From NCBI GenBank assembly GCA_963756025.1, contig CAVWMF010000008.1:1-64000 (forward strand): a DNA stretch of 64,000 nucleotides, given 5' to 3'. How positions within the stretch are numbered: the stretch's first letter is position 1; the number at the start of each line of letters is the position of its first letter. Of this stretch, positions 1-10,941 are shown piece by piece. Both the position numbers and the translations under genes were made by a program. The notes beneath the pieces were generated by a model, which was not told where the DNA came from, did no database searches, and was given only the letters and a program-made list of their open reading frames with translations. The stretch comes from Bog-473 sp963756025. GTDB lineage: Bacteria; Actinomycetota; Acidimicrobiia; Acidimicrobiales; RAAP-2.

Positions 1-379
1 TGGAGGTAGTTGTGGTAGTGCTGCCAACCCTTGGCCGGGCACGACGAGTCCCATTCGAAGTCCGTGGAGGACAGGGCGGGATCCTTCGTCCAGTCGTACT
101 GGCCGTGGAGGACGTTGTGCCCGATCTCCATGTTGTCGAGAATTTCGAGAGCGAGAGGGCCCCGGCACCGAGGACCCAGAACGGCGGGAGGAAGCCCAAG
201 AACAACGAGGCTCGTCCGGTTAATTTCGGCCCATCGTTGTATCCGGATCAGGCGGCGGATGTAGGCCACGTCTTCCGTGCCCAGCTGGCTGACGACTCCG
301 GCCCGCAAGCTCTCGAGCTCGAGTTCGAGAGCATCGAGTTGCGTGGGGGTGAGGCCATAGTTTCGGCGACGGTGGACAT
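1..379 (-). CDS. Fatty acid desaturase, DesA3-like, N-terminal part only
   Basis: Membrane di-iron acyl desaturase that introduces a double bond into acyl-CoA or phospholipid acyl chains. The gene runs off the left edge. The visible part includes the first histidine box region (EIGHNVLHGQYDW, then KGWQHYHNYLH), typical of the actinobacterial DesA3 type, preceded by a hydrophobic stretch (GFLPPFWVLGAGAL) that becomes readable only after a frame change. Frameshifts lie near 357, 200 and 150. The ATG at 379 overlaps the stop of the upstream ferredoxin reductase (TGATG), so the two are translationally coupled, which fits an electron donor and acceptor pair. The family is sure; the exact substrate is unknown. 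Confidence 0.85.
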
Positions 380-1498
380 CAGAGATCGATCTCGACGTCG
401 CCGACCGGAACACTGACGCATATCCGGATAGTGGCATCGGGGCCGTTGGTGAGCTCACCGGTCACGACGTCGCGCACGACCCGGCGCACAGCTTCCGCGT
501 GCAGGTGTGGCAGATCCCCATGCGACATCCCGAGAGGGGAGTGAGGCCCGCCGCTTCGGCCTGGAGGAGGAGGGGCGTGCCATCGCTGGCCACGCCCCGT
601 TCGCTGGCTCCGAATCGGACCGTGCCGTCCACCGTGCCGGCCTCGGCCGTGAACTGGGCCAACGTGAACGCCTCGGTGAGGAGGTGTCGGCTCCGACCAG
701 CTCGCGCGAAGAGGTCACGCGCCGCGTCCATCAGGGGAGCGGGCCCGCAGACGTACGCTTCTGCGCTCGTCCACTCGGGAGCGGCCGCGTCGAGCTGTGC
801 CGCCGTCAGGAACCCGTCCAGATCGCCCGTGCCCGGCCTGTCCGTGAAGACGCGGACGAGGCGCACATTGGGCGCCGTGCGAGCGATCTGCTCGAGCTCT
901 TCCCGGTAGAGCATGTCCTCCTCGGTCAATGCGTAGTGCAGGAAGGTGACCGGCTTGGTCCAGCCGAGCGCGCAGCGAGTCCGCAGCATCGACATCACCG
1001 GGTGATCCCACTCCCTCCGCTGATGAGGAGGAGATGCGCCGGTTCCGCGGACGGGAGCGTGAACGAACCCTGTGCCGTGGTGAGGGCGACCGTCTGCCCC
1101 CTCTCGGCCGCGTGGTGCAGATGCTGGCTGACGCGGCCCTCCGGGTGCGCCGTAATCGACAATTCGATCAGACCGTCCCGGGACGTGGCGTCGTTCGTCA
1201 TGGAATAGCACCGGGTGTGGCGCACTCCGTCGATCTCGACGCTGAGCTGCGTGTATTGACCGGCGCGGAAGCCGGTCCAGAGCCCGTTCGGGCGGAGCGT
1301 CAACGTGACGCTGCGCGGGGTCGTCCGGGCCACGTGGACGACCTTGGCCCGGATCTCGGTCGAGGACCACGAAGGGCGGACCAGCTCGACGTAGCGGTCG
1401 ACCCCATAGGGGGTTGCAGCGGCGTTGAACACACGTAGTGCCTGGCGGAGTACACGCCGGGAAAGCGGCGGCCGTCTGGGAAGGACGCCGGTTGCCAT
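379..1498 (-). CDS. Ferredoxin reductase (FAD/NAD(P) plus 2Fe-2S), desaturase partner
   Basis: Flavin oxidoreductase that passes electrons from NAD(P)H to the desaturase through its own iron-sulfur domain. The N-terminal half shows the FAD-binding barrel (FRAGQYTQLSVEIDG, RCYSMTN) and the start of the nucleotide-binding domain (LLISGGSGITR). The C-terminal half, in another frame, shows YVCGPAPLMDAARDLF and a plant-type ferredoxin cluster motif GCRMGICHTC (Cys-x4-Cys-x2-Cys). Breaks are near 1000 and 470. The order matches Mycobacterium Rv3230c, the known partner of DesA3. The ATG at 1498 gives a normal-length N-terminus; an in-frame ATG at 1555 is an alternative. It stands divergent from the methyltransferase. 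Confidence 0.85.
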
Positions 1499-1614
1499 GC
1501 CATACCGTACTCTGAGCTGGACCGTAGCGAGGAGTCGTCCCACGTGGGGGCACATCTCGGGCGGGCGTCGACCCGGGATCCGCGCGAGGGCCGCCGGCAG
1601 GCCAGAATCTGTGG

Positions 1615-2199
1615 ATGGCCACCAACCGCTGGATGACCGGTGACGGTCCCCGGGGCGCCGCGGTACGACCGCAGGTTCGAGGAACTGGCGGCCGGCGGCG
1701 CCGACATGCACGGTGAGGCGTCCTTCGTCGAGTCGTTCGGAACAGGCTCCGTACTCGATGCCGGATGCGGTACCGGGAGGGTCGCCATCGAACTGAGCCG
1801 CCGTGGCCTCGACGTGGTGGGGATCGACATGGACCCCGGCATGCTCGAGGCCGCCCGTCAGAAGGCGCCCGAACTCCGATGGATCGAAGGCGATCTGGCG
1901 GGCGCCACCCTGGTGATCGGCCGCCGCTTCGACGTCGTCGTGTTGGCGGGGAACGTCCTCATCTTCGTGACGCCGGGCACCGAGGGGACGGTGGTGTCCA
2001 ACATGGCGGCACTTCTGGCGCCCGGAGGTCGTCTCATTGCCGGCTACTCGCTCATGCCCGGTGGCTTCTCGGTGACGCGACACGACGAGCTGGCGGCGCG
2101 GTCGGGGTTGGCCCTCGAGGAGCGATGGTCGACATGGGACCGCGAGCCGTTCGAGCCGAACAGCACCTACGCCGTGTCGGTCCACCGGTGGTCGGGTAG
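1615..2199 (+). CDS. Class I SAM-dependent methyltransferase
   Basis: Small Rossmann-fold methyltransferase of about 195 residues. Motif I is VLDAGCGTGRVAIELSRRG, followed by the acidic end of strand 2 (VVGIDMDPGMLEAAR) and the motif IV region (FDVVVLAGNVLIF). The start at 1615 (MATNRWMTGDGPRG) is preferred over the GTG at 1640 because it gives the N-terminus usual for this actinobacterial subfamily; a frameshift near 1660 joins it to YDRRFEELAAGG. A second shift near the end brings in a stop at 2197-2199, just before the convergent oxidoreductase gene. The methyl acceptor is unknown. Confidence 0.8.
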
Positions 2200-2227
2200 C
2201 CGGTCCGCCGCCGGGGGTCGCCCCGCC

Positions 2228-5200
2228 TCAACCGGCCAGAGGAAGGTCCTGCCGCTGTGGCGGCGCGTCCTCGGTCAGCTCGCCCAGGCGGCGGGCCGCC
2301 GTGGCGCGGACCGCGGCGATGCTGGACTGCCGGACGTGCGCGTAGCCGTGCACATCGTTGGCCGCATCGACGATGGCGCGTACCGCATCGACGTTCGCGG
2401 GCGTGAGATGCTCCAACGCCACGCGCGACCCAGGAGAGGTACTCCGCGACGAACTGGCGCTCGTGCCCGGCGCTCGGCCGTCCATCCGAAGGGATCGAGC
2501 AGTGTCCCGCGGAGATGACGGGCCGCACGCAGCACGTGGAAGGCCGGGCGGGCACTGCGGACCAGCTTGATCTTGCGCTGCAGGCCGAGGCGCGCCAGGA
2601 GCGGGGGCTTGAGCATGTAGACCGGCCGTGCGCCGGGGAAGGCCAGTGCGAAGGCCTCCCGTTCTTCGTCGAGCAGGTGCAGGCGGGCCACTTCGTACTC
2701 GTCCTTGACGGCCGTCAGGGCATGGAGGCCGCGGGCGAACGCCTCGGTGACCCCACCCGACAGCTGTCCGGTGGCCTGCTGTTCCCTGACCGCCACCTCG
2801 CGCACCCGCTCGAGGTACCGCATGGCCACCCGCTTGTCCTGGAAGTCGATGAGCTCGGACACCCGCAGCCGGGTCACGTGTGCGAGGCTCTCGGGCCAGC
2901 TCGGGTCAGGCTCGAGGTGCGGTGGCACGGGGCGTCCCGCCGAAGAGCGAGGAGACGGGCCGGTCGCAGATGCGCCTGGCCGGCCGCCGGGGCCGTCGGG
3001 GCGAGGGCAGCACGCACGGCCTCGGGCGACGCCACTGCGGCGCGCCCCAGGCGACGGCGGCCAAGCTGGCCTCGACGTCCACCCCGTTGAGACGGACCGC
3101 TTCGGCCAGCTCCTCGGCCCCGAATGGCAGGAGCCCGGACTGGAACGCCGCGCCGATGAGGACGAGGTTGGCGGCCAGGTGATCGCCCGTCAGTTGCTCG
3201 GCGATCGTCTGGGCATCGACGCAGACCATGTCGCCGCCCCGGGTGGCCCGGGCGATCCGCGCCCGCAGCCCTGATGCCAGCGGATACGACGAGCGCTGGT
3301 GGCGGAGCATGGACGCGGTCGGCGTCTCGGCCGTGTTGAGCACGGCGACAGTGCGCTCCGGCGACGCCACCGACAGGGCGTCGTCACCGGCCGCCCCGAG
3401 GAGGTCGAAACCGAGGAGGACATCGGTGCCCCCGGGGCTGGCATGGACGTCACCTTCGATCGGGGAGGACGAGATGCGCACGTCGGACGTGACCGGCCCG
3501 TTCTTCTGTGCCAGCCCGGTCTGGTCGATGCCGGCCGCATGCAGCCCGGCGAGGTGCGCCGCCATCTGGGTGATGCGGGAAACCGTGACCACGCCGGTGC
3601 CCCCGATGCCCGGCATGCGGAGCACCGTGGTGCCGGACCAGGGGCGCACCGGCGGGTCGGGTAACGAGGTGGGCGGTGTCGGGATACGCCCGGGGTCGTG
3701 CCCCCCGACCTCGTCCGTCGTGGCGGGCCACGACGAACGAGGGACACTCACCGCTGACGCAGGATCGTGTCGAGGTTGCAACTTCCCTGGTGCACCGACA
3801 TCTTCGTGCCGAACTCCGTCTCGACGTGCACCAGCGACATGCACGTGGCGTGGTCGGCGCAGTCACCACAGCCTTCACAGACGCGGCTGTTGATCCACAC
3901 GGACTCCGTCAGCGCCGGCCGCTGCCCCCGGGTAGCGCAGCCGCCGTTCCTCCGCCGCGCAGGGGTCGAAATGGATGAGGGCGGTGACGCCGTCGATGGC
4001 GGCGAGCTCTCGTTGCGCCTGCGCCGTGTCGTCCCGGTGCAGCACGGTCGCGAGCGGGTGAAGCCGGGCGTGGGCGAGAGCAGCAGGATCGGGCGTGGTG
4101 ACGATGACCTTCTTCACGCCTTCCATGGCCAGCCAGTGCGTGAGCTCGGTGACGCCCACCCGCCCGACCGGGGTCTGGCCTCCCGTCATCGCGACCGCGT
4201 CGTTGTAGAGGATCTTGTAGGTCATCGTCACGCCGGCCGCCACCGCGGCCCGCACCGCCAACGATCCGGAGTGGAAGAAGGTACCGTCGCCCAGATTCTG
4301 GGCGTAGTGGCGGTCCTCGGTGAAGGGTGACATCCCGATCCATTGCGCCCCCTCGCCACCCATCTGCGTCATGCCGATCTTGTGCCCCCGACCCTCCTCG
4401 TCGAGGACCGCCATGATGTGGCAGCCGATGCCCAACCCGACCAGCTGGTCCTCGTCAGCACGGGTGGAGATGTTGTGGGGGCAGCCGGAGCAGAAGTAGG
4501 GGGTACGCGGGGCGGGAGCGCTGCCCCCGAGGTCGATGCGAATCGGGGCTCCCACGTTGAGCCGGTCGACCTCGACACGAGCCCGAGCGGGAAGTTCCTC
4601 GTCCCGCCACACGGCGGGCCAGCGCGTGCGCCACGAGGTGGCTCGTTGCCGCGCCGTGGCGCGGGATGAGGGATCGGCCGTCACCGTCCTCCTTGCCGAC
4701 GATGCGGGGCTGCTCCTCTTGGCGGTACAGCGCGGCCTTGAGTTGTTCCTCGACGACGGGCGCTTTGTCCTCGACGACCAGGACCTCGTCCACGCCGCGC
4801 ACCATGGCCCGCAACGCGAGCAGGGCTGAGGGGCCACGGCAGGTCGATCTTGACGAGGCGGAGCCCGAGGTCGCTCCTGGTCACGGGTCGTGAATCCGAG
4901 GTCGTTCAGGGCGCGCAGCGTTGCGGCGTACGCCATGCCCGAGGCCAGTATCGCCATGCGGGGTCGCCGGGGCTCGCGGGTGATGCGGTTGAGCCCGGCC
5001 AGTTCGGTGTACTCGTGCACTCGCGGGAGGCGCACGGCGTAGAGGTCCTCCTCCGCCTCGAGCGCGTCCGGTCCGAGCAAAGTGGGCGGGTGCCACTGCC
5101 GGGACCGGTCGGGAGCAGGGATGCCCGAGAGCGCCGAGCGCCGGGATGGCGATGGTCGCGCTGGCGTCGGCCAGGTCGGCGACGATCTTCAGGGCGCTCC

Positions 5201-5781
5201 ACAGACCCGGCATGGCGCGAGAGCGCCACGGCATGCAGGCCCAAAGGGATGATGTCGCCCACCGAGGAGGGGGCGAGGACCGGCAGGCCCAGGGCCCGTG
5301 CCATCTGCTCACACGAGCTGGGCAGCGTCGAGGACTTCGACATGGGGTCGTCCCCGACCAGCGCCACGGCGCCACCGAGGGGGGACGTACCCGAGACGTT
5401 GGCGTGACGGATGGCGTCGGCCGCCCGGTCGAGACCCGGATTCTTCCCGTACCAAAAGCCCACGACACCGTCGACCCGGCGTCCCGGCAGCTCGCCGGTC
5501 AGCTGCGTCCCGCCGACCGCCGTGGCGGCCAACTCCTCGTTCAGTCCGGGCGAAAAGACGATGTCCGCCTCGGACAACAGGTGGTGCGCACGCTGGAGCT
5601 GCTGGTCGAGCCCGCCCAGGGGGGACCCTTCGTAGCCGCTGATGAAGAGCGCCGTGGACAGATCCCGGGCACGGTCGAGATCCCGTTGGGTCAAGAGGAG
5701 GCGGACCAGCGCTTCAATGCCCGAGAGCAACACCGTGCCTTCGGTGGCCTCGTAGCGGTCACTGATGCTCACGGCACGCAT
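2228..5781 (-). CDS. Indolepyruvate ferredoxin oxidoreductase, fused alpha/beta form
   Basis: Oxidatively decarboxylates aryl pyruvates (from aromatic amino acid transamination) to aryl-acetyl-CoA, reducing ferredoxin. At about 1180 residues it has the usual length of the single-chain bacterial form. From the N-terminus: pyruvate-binding region (ALFISGYEGSPLGG), a YFCSGCPHN motif, the thiamine diphosphate site (GDGTFFHSGS, later NDAVAMTGG), a cysteine-rich segment (CEGCGDC, CNLD, ECPSFV), the gamma-type domain (MPGIGGTGVVTVSRI, QKNGPVTSD) and a C-terminal DUF6537-like region. ATG at 5781 (MRAVSISDRYEA). At least six frameshifts, for example near 5190, 4900, 3860, 2930 and 2450. A divergent Lrp-type gene probably controls it. 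Confidence 0.9.
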
Positions 5782-6062
5782 CGGCTCTCCGTTCTCTTCG
5801 TCGGTTCTCTCAGTCGGGGATGGCCGTGGCCGCGGGGAGCGGTACCTCCACGGCTTCGACCGCCTCTGGACTGTTCCCGGCCTCGCCCTCACGCACTTCC
5901 CGACGCTCGAAATGCTGCACATCGCCTAGTCAACACGCCGTCCCGTGGGATGGTGGAAAGTTGTGGTGTTTTCGCAGCACGACGCAACGGAAGCCGCGAA
6001 GATGCGCGTCTTCGGCGCACGGAACATGCGAGGCTGCACCCATCCTCTTTATACTTGCAGGC
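5782..6062. promoter_or_regulatory. Divergent promoter region, oxidoreductase / Lrp regulator
   Basis: This 281-bp gap separates two divergently transcribed genes, so it must hold both promoters. Lrp-family regulators commonly bind next to their own gene. I saw no clear operator or confident -10/-35 pair; the more AT-rich stretch at 6045-6057 just before the Lrp start is the best promoter candidate. Confidence 0.4.
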
Positions 6063-6561
6063 ATGAGCGCCGTGGACCTCGATCAGACCGACCACCGGAT
6101 CATCGAACTTCTCTCTCAGAACGCCCGGCGCACGATGGCCGACATCGGCGAGAAGGTCTCGCTCTCGGCCTCGGCGGTGACGCGGCGCATCGAGCGGCTG
6201 GAGAAGTCCGGGGTGATCGCGGGCTACACCGTCGTCGTCGATCATCGCAAGGCGGGGCGCCCCATCCAGGCCTTCACGGAGGTGCGCTTCGCCGGGACGG
6301 CCGATCTCAAGGAGATCAAGGAGACGGCGATCCAACTCCCCGAGGTGCAGGCCGTGTTCACGACAGCCGGCGACCCCGATGCCCTCGGTGTGGCTCCAGG
6401 TGCCCGATGTCGAGCGGCTGGGTCAGGTGATCGAGCAGCTGCGCCGGCGGGGGAGGGTCACGGGCACGAAGACACTGATCGTGCTCGACACGTGGTCGCG
6501 CCAGCGCTCCTTCGACCCGGACCGCGCCGCCGGCGCCGGCACGAACCTGAGGGCCGCGTGA
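6063..6561 (+). CDS. Lrp/AsnC family transcriptional regulator
   Basis: Amino-acid-responsive regulator of about 165 residues. The N-terminus has the AsnC winged helix (LDQTDHRIIELLSQNARR, then SASAVTRRIERLEKSGVI) followed by the RAM ligand-binding domain (FTEVRFAG, VQAVFTTAGDPDAL, VPDVERLGQVIEQLR). A frameshift near 6380 splits the RAM domain. It is transcribed away from the indolepyruvate oxidoreductase across a shared promoter region, so control of aromatic amino acid oxidation is the likely role. The effector is not known. Confidence 0.88.
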
Positions 6562-6583
6562 CGGGCCAGACCGCGGGGCTGGT

Positions 6584-7986
6584 TCAGCCGGGCGGAATAA
6601 CCGACTGCGCATCGAGCATGTCTGCCATGACGGCACGGATGAACTCGTCGGCGTCGTCGGTCATGCCGCCGGCCACCCCGCCGTAGATCGCACCCGACTG
6701 GGCCGCGTCCCCGCGTGCTCGTCGGCGTAGGCGACCGCGTCGGCCAGATCGGCTGCGAACGCGGCGGCCACGCCCGGTTGCGTCTGGGGGCGGGTGACCG
6801 CCATGTGCAGGGCATTGGGATACTGCTGTCCGTTGAACCGCCACCCTCGTTGTCCGCATGAAATCGTTGACGTGGTAGATGTCGAAGTCGTCGGAGGTGA
6901 ACGAGAAGAGGAACGTCGGGCGGCCGACGATCCTCAGTTGGGGATGGCTCCGCACGGCGTCCTGCATGGCGAAGGACGTCTCGAAGATCTGCCTGGCGTA
7001 GCCCAGGTAGCCCTGGTAGCCGAACTGGACCATGGCCGCCCAGGTGGCGGCGATCAGGCCGCCCGAGCGCGACCCCTCCATGCCGGGCGATGTGTACTTC
7101 CCCCCGCTCCAGTCGGTCAGGTAGAAGTACTGCGCGTTGCGCAACTCTTTGGTAGCGGAAGCTCAGCACCGACGAGCCCTTGAAGGCGTAGCCGTACTTG
7201 TGGGTGTCGGCCGAGATCGACGTCACGCCGGGCAGGCGGTAGTCGAAGACGGGGATGTCGTAGCCCAGCTTTTCGCCGAACGGGAGGATGAACCCGCCCA
7301 GGCACCCGTCGACGTGCAGGCCCGACGCCGTGGGCGAGCGCCACCTCGGACAGCTCGCCGATGGGGTCGACAGTGCCGTAGCCGTAGTTGCAGGCGGACC
7401 CGATGAGCGCCACGGTCTGGTCGTCGATGTGGTCCCGCACCCAGTCGACGTCGACCTGGGTGGTCACCGGGTCGACAGGCGCACGCCGGAGCTCCACGCC
7501 GAAGAGATGGCATGCCTTGTCGAAGGCGGGGTGCGCCGTCTCGGGCTTGATCACATTGGGACGGGTGACGCCGCGCGTCTGCGTGCGTGGTCGCGGTAGG
7601 CCAGGATCGCATGCAAGATGCTGCCGGTCCCCCCGGTCGTGACCAGTCCGCAGGGGTCGTCCCCGGCGGCTACGGCGGCCTCGCCATGGTGCAGGCCCAG
7701 TGTCATGGAGATGATCTCGGCCTCGAACTTGGTGGCGCTCGGGCACATGTCGCGTTGCAGGACGTTCACGTGGGCGAAGAGGCCGAAGGCATCGTTCATG
7801 AAGTGGTAGTGGTCGTGATCGCCGCAGTACATGGTGCCCGAGCACTTGCCGGTCTCCCAGAACGCGTCCTCTTCGGTGGCCATCGTGCGGAGCTCGGAAA
7901 GGATCTGCTCGCGGGGCAGACCGACGTCGGGGAGATCGCGATGGATCTCGAAACGGTCGGCGTAGGGGTAGCTGCAGGGCTGTCAC
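6584..7986 (-). CDS. PLP-dependent lyase/decarboxylase, sphingosine-1-phosphate lyase-like
   Basis: Group II PLP decarboxylase-fold enzyme of about 467 residues. The cofactor lysine lies in DTHKYGYAFKGSS, a motif shared with sphingosine-1-phosphate lyase and tyrosine decarboxylases, followed by YTSPGMEGSRSGG, also lyase-like. Earlier segments are GKCSGTMYCGDHDHYHFMND and CGLVTTGGTGSILHAILAYR. GTG start at 7986, just upstream of SYPYADRF after a frame change. Breaks are near 7960, 7560, 7330, 7140 and 6850-6700. Bacterial members act on various amines or phosphorylated long-chain bases; the substrate cannot be read from sequence. Only 16 bp separate it from the upstream nuclease-like gene, so they are probably co-transcribed. 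Confidence 0.8.
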
Positions 7987-8002
7987 GGGACTGCAGGTGC
8001 GA

Positions 8003-8823
8003 TTATCGCAGGGTCAGCGTGGCCCGCACCGGCCGGTGGTCCGAGCCGGCGGGGGGCAGAACCTCGCCCGAGGCGACCTCGATGTTCCCGCGCACGAAGA
8101 TGTGGTCGATCTGGCTGTGCGGATGCCAGGCCGGCCAGGTCCTGCCCCTCACGGCCCGGCGCCAATCGGGCAGGAAGGCGCGCACCGGGAGGACCCCAGA
8201 GGTTCATGTCGCCCAGCAGCACGGCCTCGGGTCGGGCCTCGGTCGGCAGCAGCCGCTTCAGGTCGGCGTAGTTGCGGTGGGATCCGTACTGCAGGTGGGA
8301 CATGTGCGTGCCGACGATCGAGAGGGGCACGCCGCCGACGCGCAGGTCGACCACGATGGCGGCACGGTGCACCCGGTCACGGTCGAGGGGCGGGAGGCGC
8401 AACGTGTGTGTTCCGCTCGACGGTCATGCCACGCCGCGTCAGGACGGCGATGCCCCAGGTCCCGCTGTCGCCCTGCTGGTAGCGGGTCGACGCCAGCTCG
8501 GTCGTGTGGAATGCCCGGGCGCGTACTGACGTAGAGCGAGCGCCGCTGGCCCGGAATCCCAGGCGGGGCATCCAGCGTTCCGTCGCCGCGGGATGCGGAC
8601 GGGCCCGCCGGCCCTTGGCCAGCGTGCACGTCACGACCTCGTACCCCAGGGCGGCGGCGATCTGCTCGGCCTGGCCGGACCCGGGCCCGTCGGCGTCGTT
8701 CGTCCAGGCCTCCTGGAGGACGAGCACGTCGGCCTCGAAGGCGGCGCAGGCGGCGATGACGTCGAAGGGCCGACCCCACCCGTCGATCCCCGCGTGCATG
8801 TTGAAGTTGACGACAGTGAGCAC
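8003..8823 (-). CDS. Endonuclease/exonuclease/phosphatase (EEP) family protein
   Basis: Metal-dependent phosphoesterase of the DNase I fold, about 273 residues. Seen: the N-terminal strand VVNFNMHAGIDGWG, the metal-binding Glu in VLVLQEAWTND, LLGDMNLWG in the middle and the C-terminal SQIDHIFVRG ... GSDHRPVRATL with the catalytic Asp-His. GTG start at 8823 keeps the first strand in frame. Breaks are near 8410 and 8185. Family members cut nucleic acids, phospholipid head groups or inositol phosphates. With a sphingolipid-lyase-like neighbour a phosphoester lipid substrate is possible, but this is inference. Confidence 0.82.
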
Positions 8824-8877
8824 GGTGCTGCATGAGGATAGGCGACCGGTGGCGGACGACCGGTACCATCGTGCGTC

Positions 8878-10065
8878 GTGCCGCCCCGAGCCCCGGACGT
8901 GCTCGCCGAGCGCCTTCGGCCGTTCACGACGACGATCTTCTCGGAAATGTCGGAGCTCGCCGTCGCCACGGGGTCCCTCAATCTGGGCCAGGGTTTTCCC
9001 GACACCGACGGCCCGGCGGAGATGATCCGGGTGGCGGCCGAGGCCATGACGGCCGGGCGCAACCAGTACCCGCCGAGCCAGGGCATCCCCGAGCTCCGGC
9101 AGGCCGTCGCCGCCCACCAGGCGGCGTGGTACGGGCTCGAGGTCGCTCCCGACGGACGAGGTCCTGGTGACCACCGGGGCCACCGAGGCCATCGCCGCGT
9201 CCCTGCTGGCCCTGTGCGAGCCGGGCGACGAGGTCGTGATGTTCGAGCCGTCCTACGACTCCTACGCCGCCTGCGCGTCCATGGCCGGGGCCACGCCGCG
9301 CCTGGTGCGCCTCCATGCCCCCGACTGGTCCTTCGATCCGGACGAGCTGGCCGCCGCGTTCGGGCCCCGCACCCGGCTCGTCCTGCTCAACACGCCGCAC
9401 AACCCGACGGGCAAGGTCTTCACCCATGCCGAGCTCGCCGCTGATCGCCGAGCTCTGCTGCGACGCACGACGTCCTGGCGGTGACCGACGAGGTCTACGA
9501 GCATCTCGTCTTCGAGGGCGACGCACGTGCCCTTGGCCACGCTGCCCGGGCATGGCCGAGCGCACGCTGTCGATCTCCTCGGGCGGCAAGACGTTCTCGT
9601 TCACCGGATGGAAGGTGGGGTGGGTGACCGGCCCGGCGCCGCTGGTGGCCGCCGTGCGTGCGGCCAAGCAGTTCCTCACCTACACCTCCGGTGCGCCCTT
9701 CCAGCTGGCCATCGCCCACGGCCTCTCGATGGCGCCCGACCGCATCGACGCGGTCGGAGCGGCGCTCAGGCCAAGCGCGACCTGCTCTGCGACGGGCTGG
9801 CCGACGCTCGGGTTCACCGTGTACCGACCGGCAGCCACGTACTTCGCCACGACCGACATCGCGGCGGTCGCGCCGGGCCTGCAGGCGTACGACTTCTGCC
9901 GGGCCCTGCCCGAGCGCTGCGGCGTCGTGGCCATCCCGAGCTCGGTGTTCTACGGCGTGCCCGGATCCGGCCCGGCGGCGGGGCGAGACCCTGGTCCGTT
10001 GGGCCTTCTGCAAGCGCGACGAGGTCCTCGAAGAGGCGCTGGCCCGCCTGGCCTCGTGGAGCTGA
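8878..10065 (+). CDS. Class I/II aminotransferase, DapC-like (N-succinyl-LL-DAP)
   Basis: PLP aminotransferase of about 395 residues closely resembling mycobacterial DapC (Rv0858c), which acts in lysine/diaminopimelate synthesis. Seen in order: NLGQGFPDTDGP, NQYPPSQGIPELR, GATEAIAASLLALCEPGDEV, LNTPHNPTGKVF, TDEVYEHLVFEG, and the PLP lysine segment SSGGKTFSFTGWKVGW; the C-terminus reads VRWAFCKRDEVLEEAL. GTG start at 8878. Frameshifts are near 9165, 9440, 9545, 9770 and 9985. The best substrate assignment is DapC-type, but kynurenine or glutamine transaminase activity is a close alternative in this subfamily. Confidence 0.82.
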
Positions 10066-10125
10066 GCCGGCCTCGCTAGCCGAGGCGCCGGTCCGCTGGC
10101 CGTCGGCGGTAGCATCGACGGCATC

Positions 10126-10930
10126 ATGACCGTCTCTCTCACCTGGGTCGATGCCTTCACCGACACCGCCATTCGCGCGGCAATCCGGCCGGCGTCTGCC
10201 TGCTCACGGAGCCGATGAGCGACGGGTACATGCAGGCGCTCGCCACCGAGCTGGGCATCGCCGAGACGGCGTTCGTCATGCCCGACGAGCGCAGCCGCGA
10301 CACCTTCGACCTGCGCTGGTTCTCGCCACTGGTCGAGATCGACCTGTGCGGCCATGCCACCCTGGCCTCGGCCCATGCCCTGCGTGCAGCGCGGGCGTGG
10401 TGGACGGCACGGCCCGCTGACCTTCCACGACCCGCAGCGGCCCGCTCGGGCCTCGTTCGCGGGTGACCTCATCGAGCTCGATTTCCCGGCCGATCCCGTG
10501 ACGCCCGCTCGCTCTGCCCGAGCGCTGAAGGACGAGTGGGGCGAGTCGCGGTCGATCGCCGTCGGCCGGACCTCCTTCTTCGTCATGGTGATCCTGGCCA
10601 GCGCCGACGCCGTGCGCACGCTACCGGCCGAACCTGGCGGCCATCGCCGCCACCGGCCACAAGGCGGTCCTCCTGACGGCGGCGGCCGATCCCGGGTCGG
10701 GTGCCGACTACGTCGTTGCGCGTCTTCGGGCCCAATGTGGGCATCGACGAGGACCCGGCCACCGGCTCGGCCCAGTGCGCGGCCGGCCCGTATTGGTCCG
10801 CCATACTGGGGCGACCGAGCCTGGTGGCCCACCAGTTGTCCCCCCGGGGGGCGGTGCTCCACGTCCGCCCGACGGCGCCCGGGTGCACATCGGCGGGAAC
10901 GCCGTCACGGTGTTCACGGGCCACCTGTGA
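10126..10930 (+). CDS. PhzF family isomerase-like protein
   Basis: Protein of the PhzF/diaminopimelate epimerase fold, about 267 residues. The N-terminus (VDAFTDT, then GVCLLTEPMS in a second frame), ELGIAETAFV with the catalytic Glu, LRWFSPLVEIDLCGHATLAS and the C-terminal FGPNVGIDEDPATGSAQ are diagnostic. Breaks are near 10165, 10400, 10625 and 10710. ATG at 10126. Most members outside phenazine clusters have no known substrate. No phenazine genes are present here. It is followed closely by the NUDIX gene. Confidence 0.85.
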
Positions 10931-10941
10931 TAGAGAGCCAC

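Noticed and set aside
9495..10862. 455-residue open frame on the minus strand
   Set aside because: It lies opposite the DapC-like and PhzF genes, whose motifs are clear; it is Arg/Pro-rich and shows no family features. Long antisense frames are expected at this GC content.
10126..10930. PhzF as a sign of a phenazine cluster
   Set aside because: None of the other phenazine genes is present; isolated PhzF homologues are common and of unknown role.
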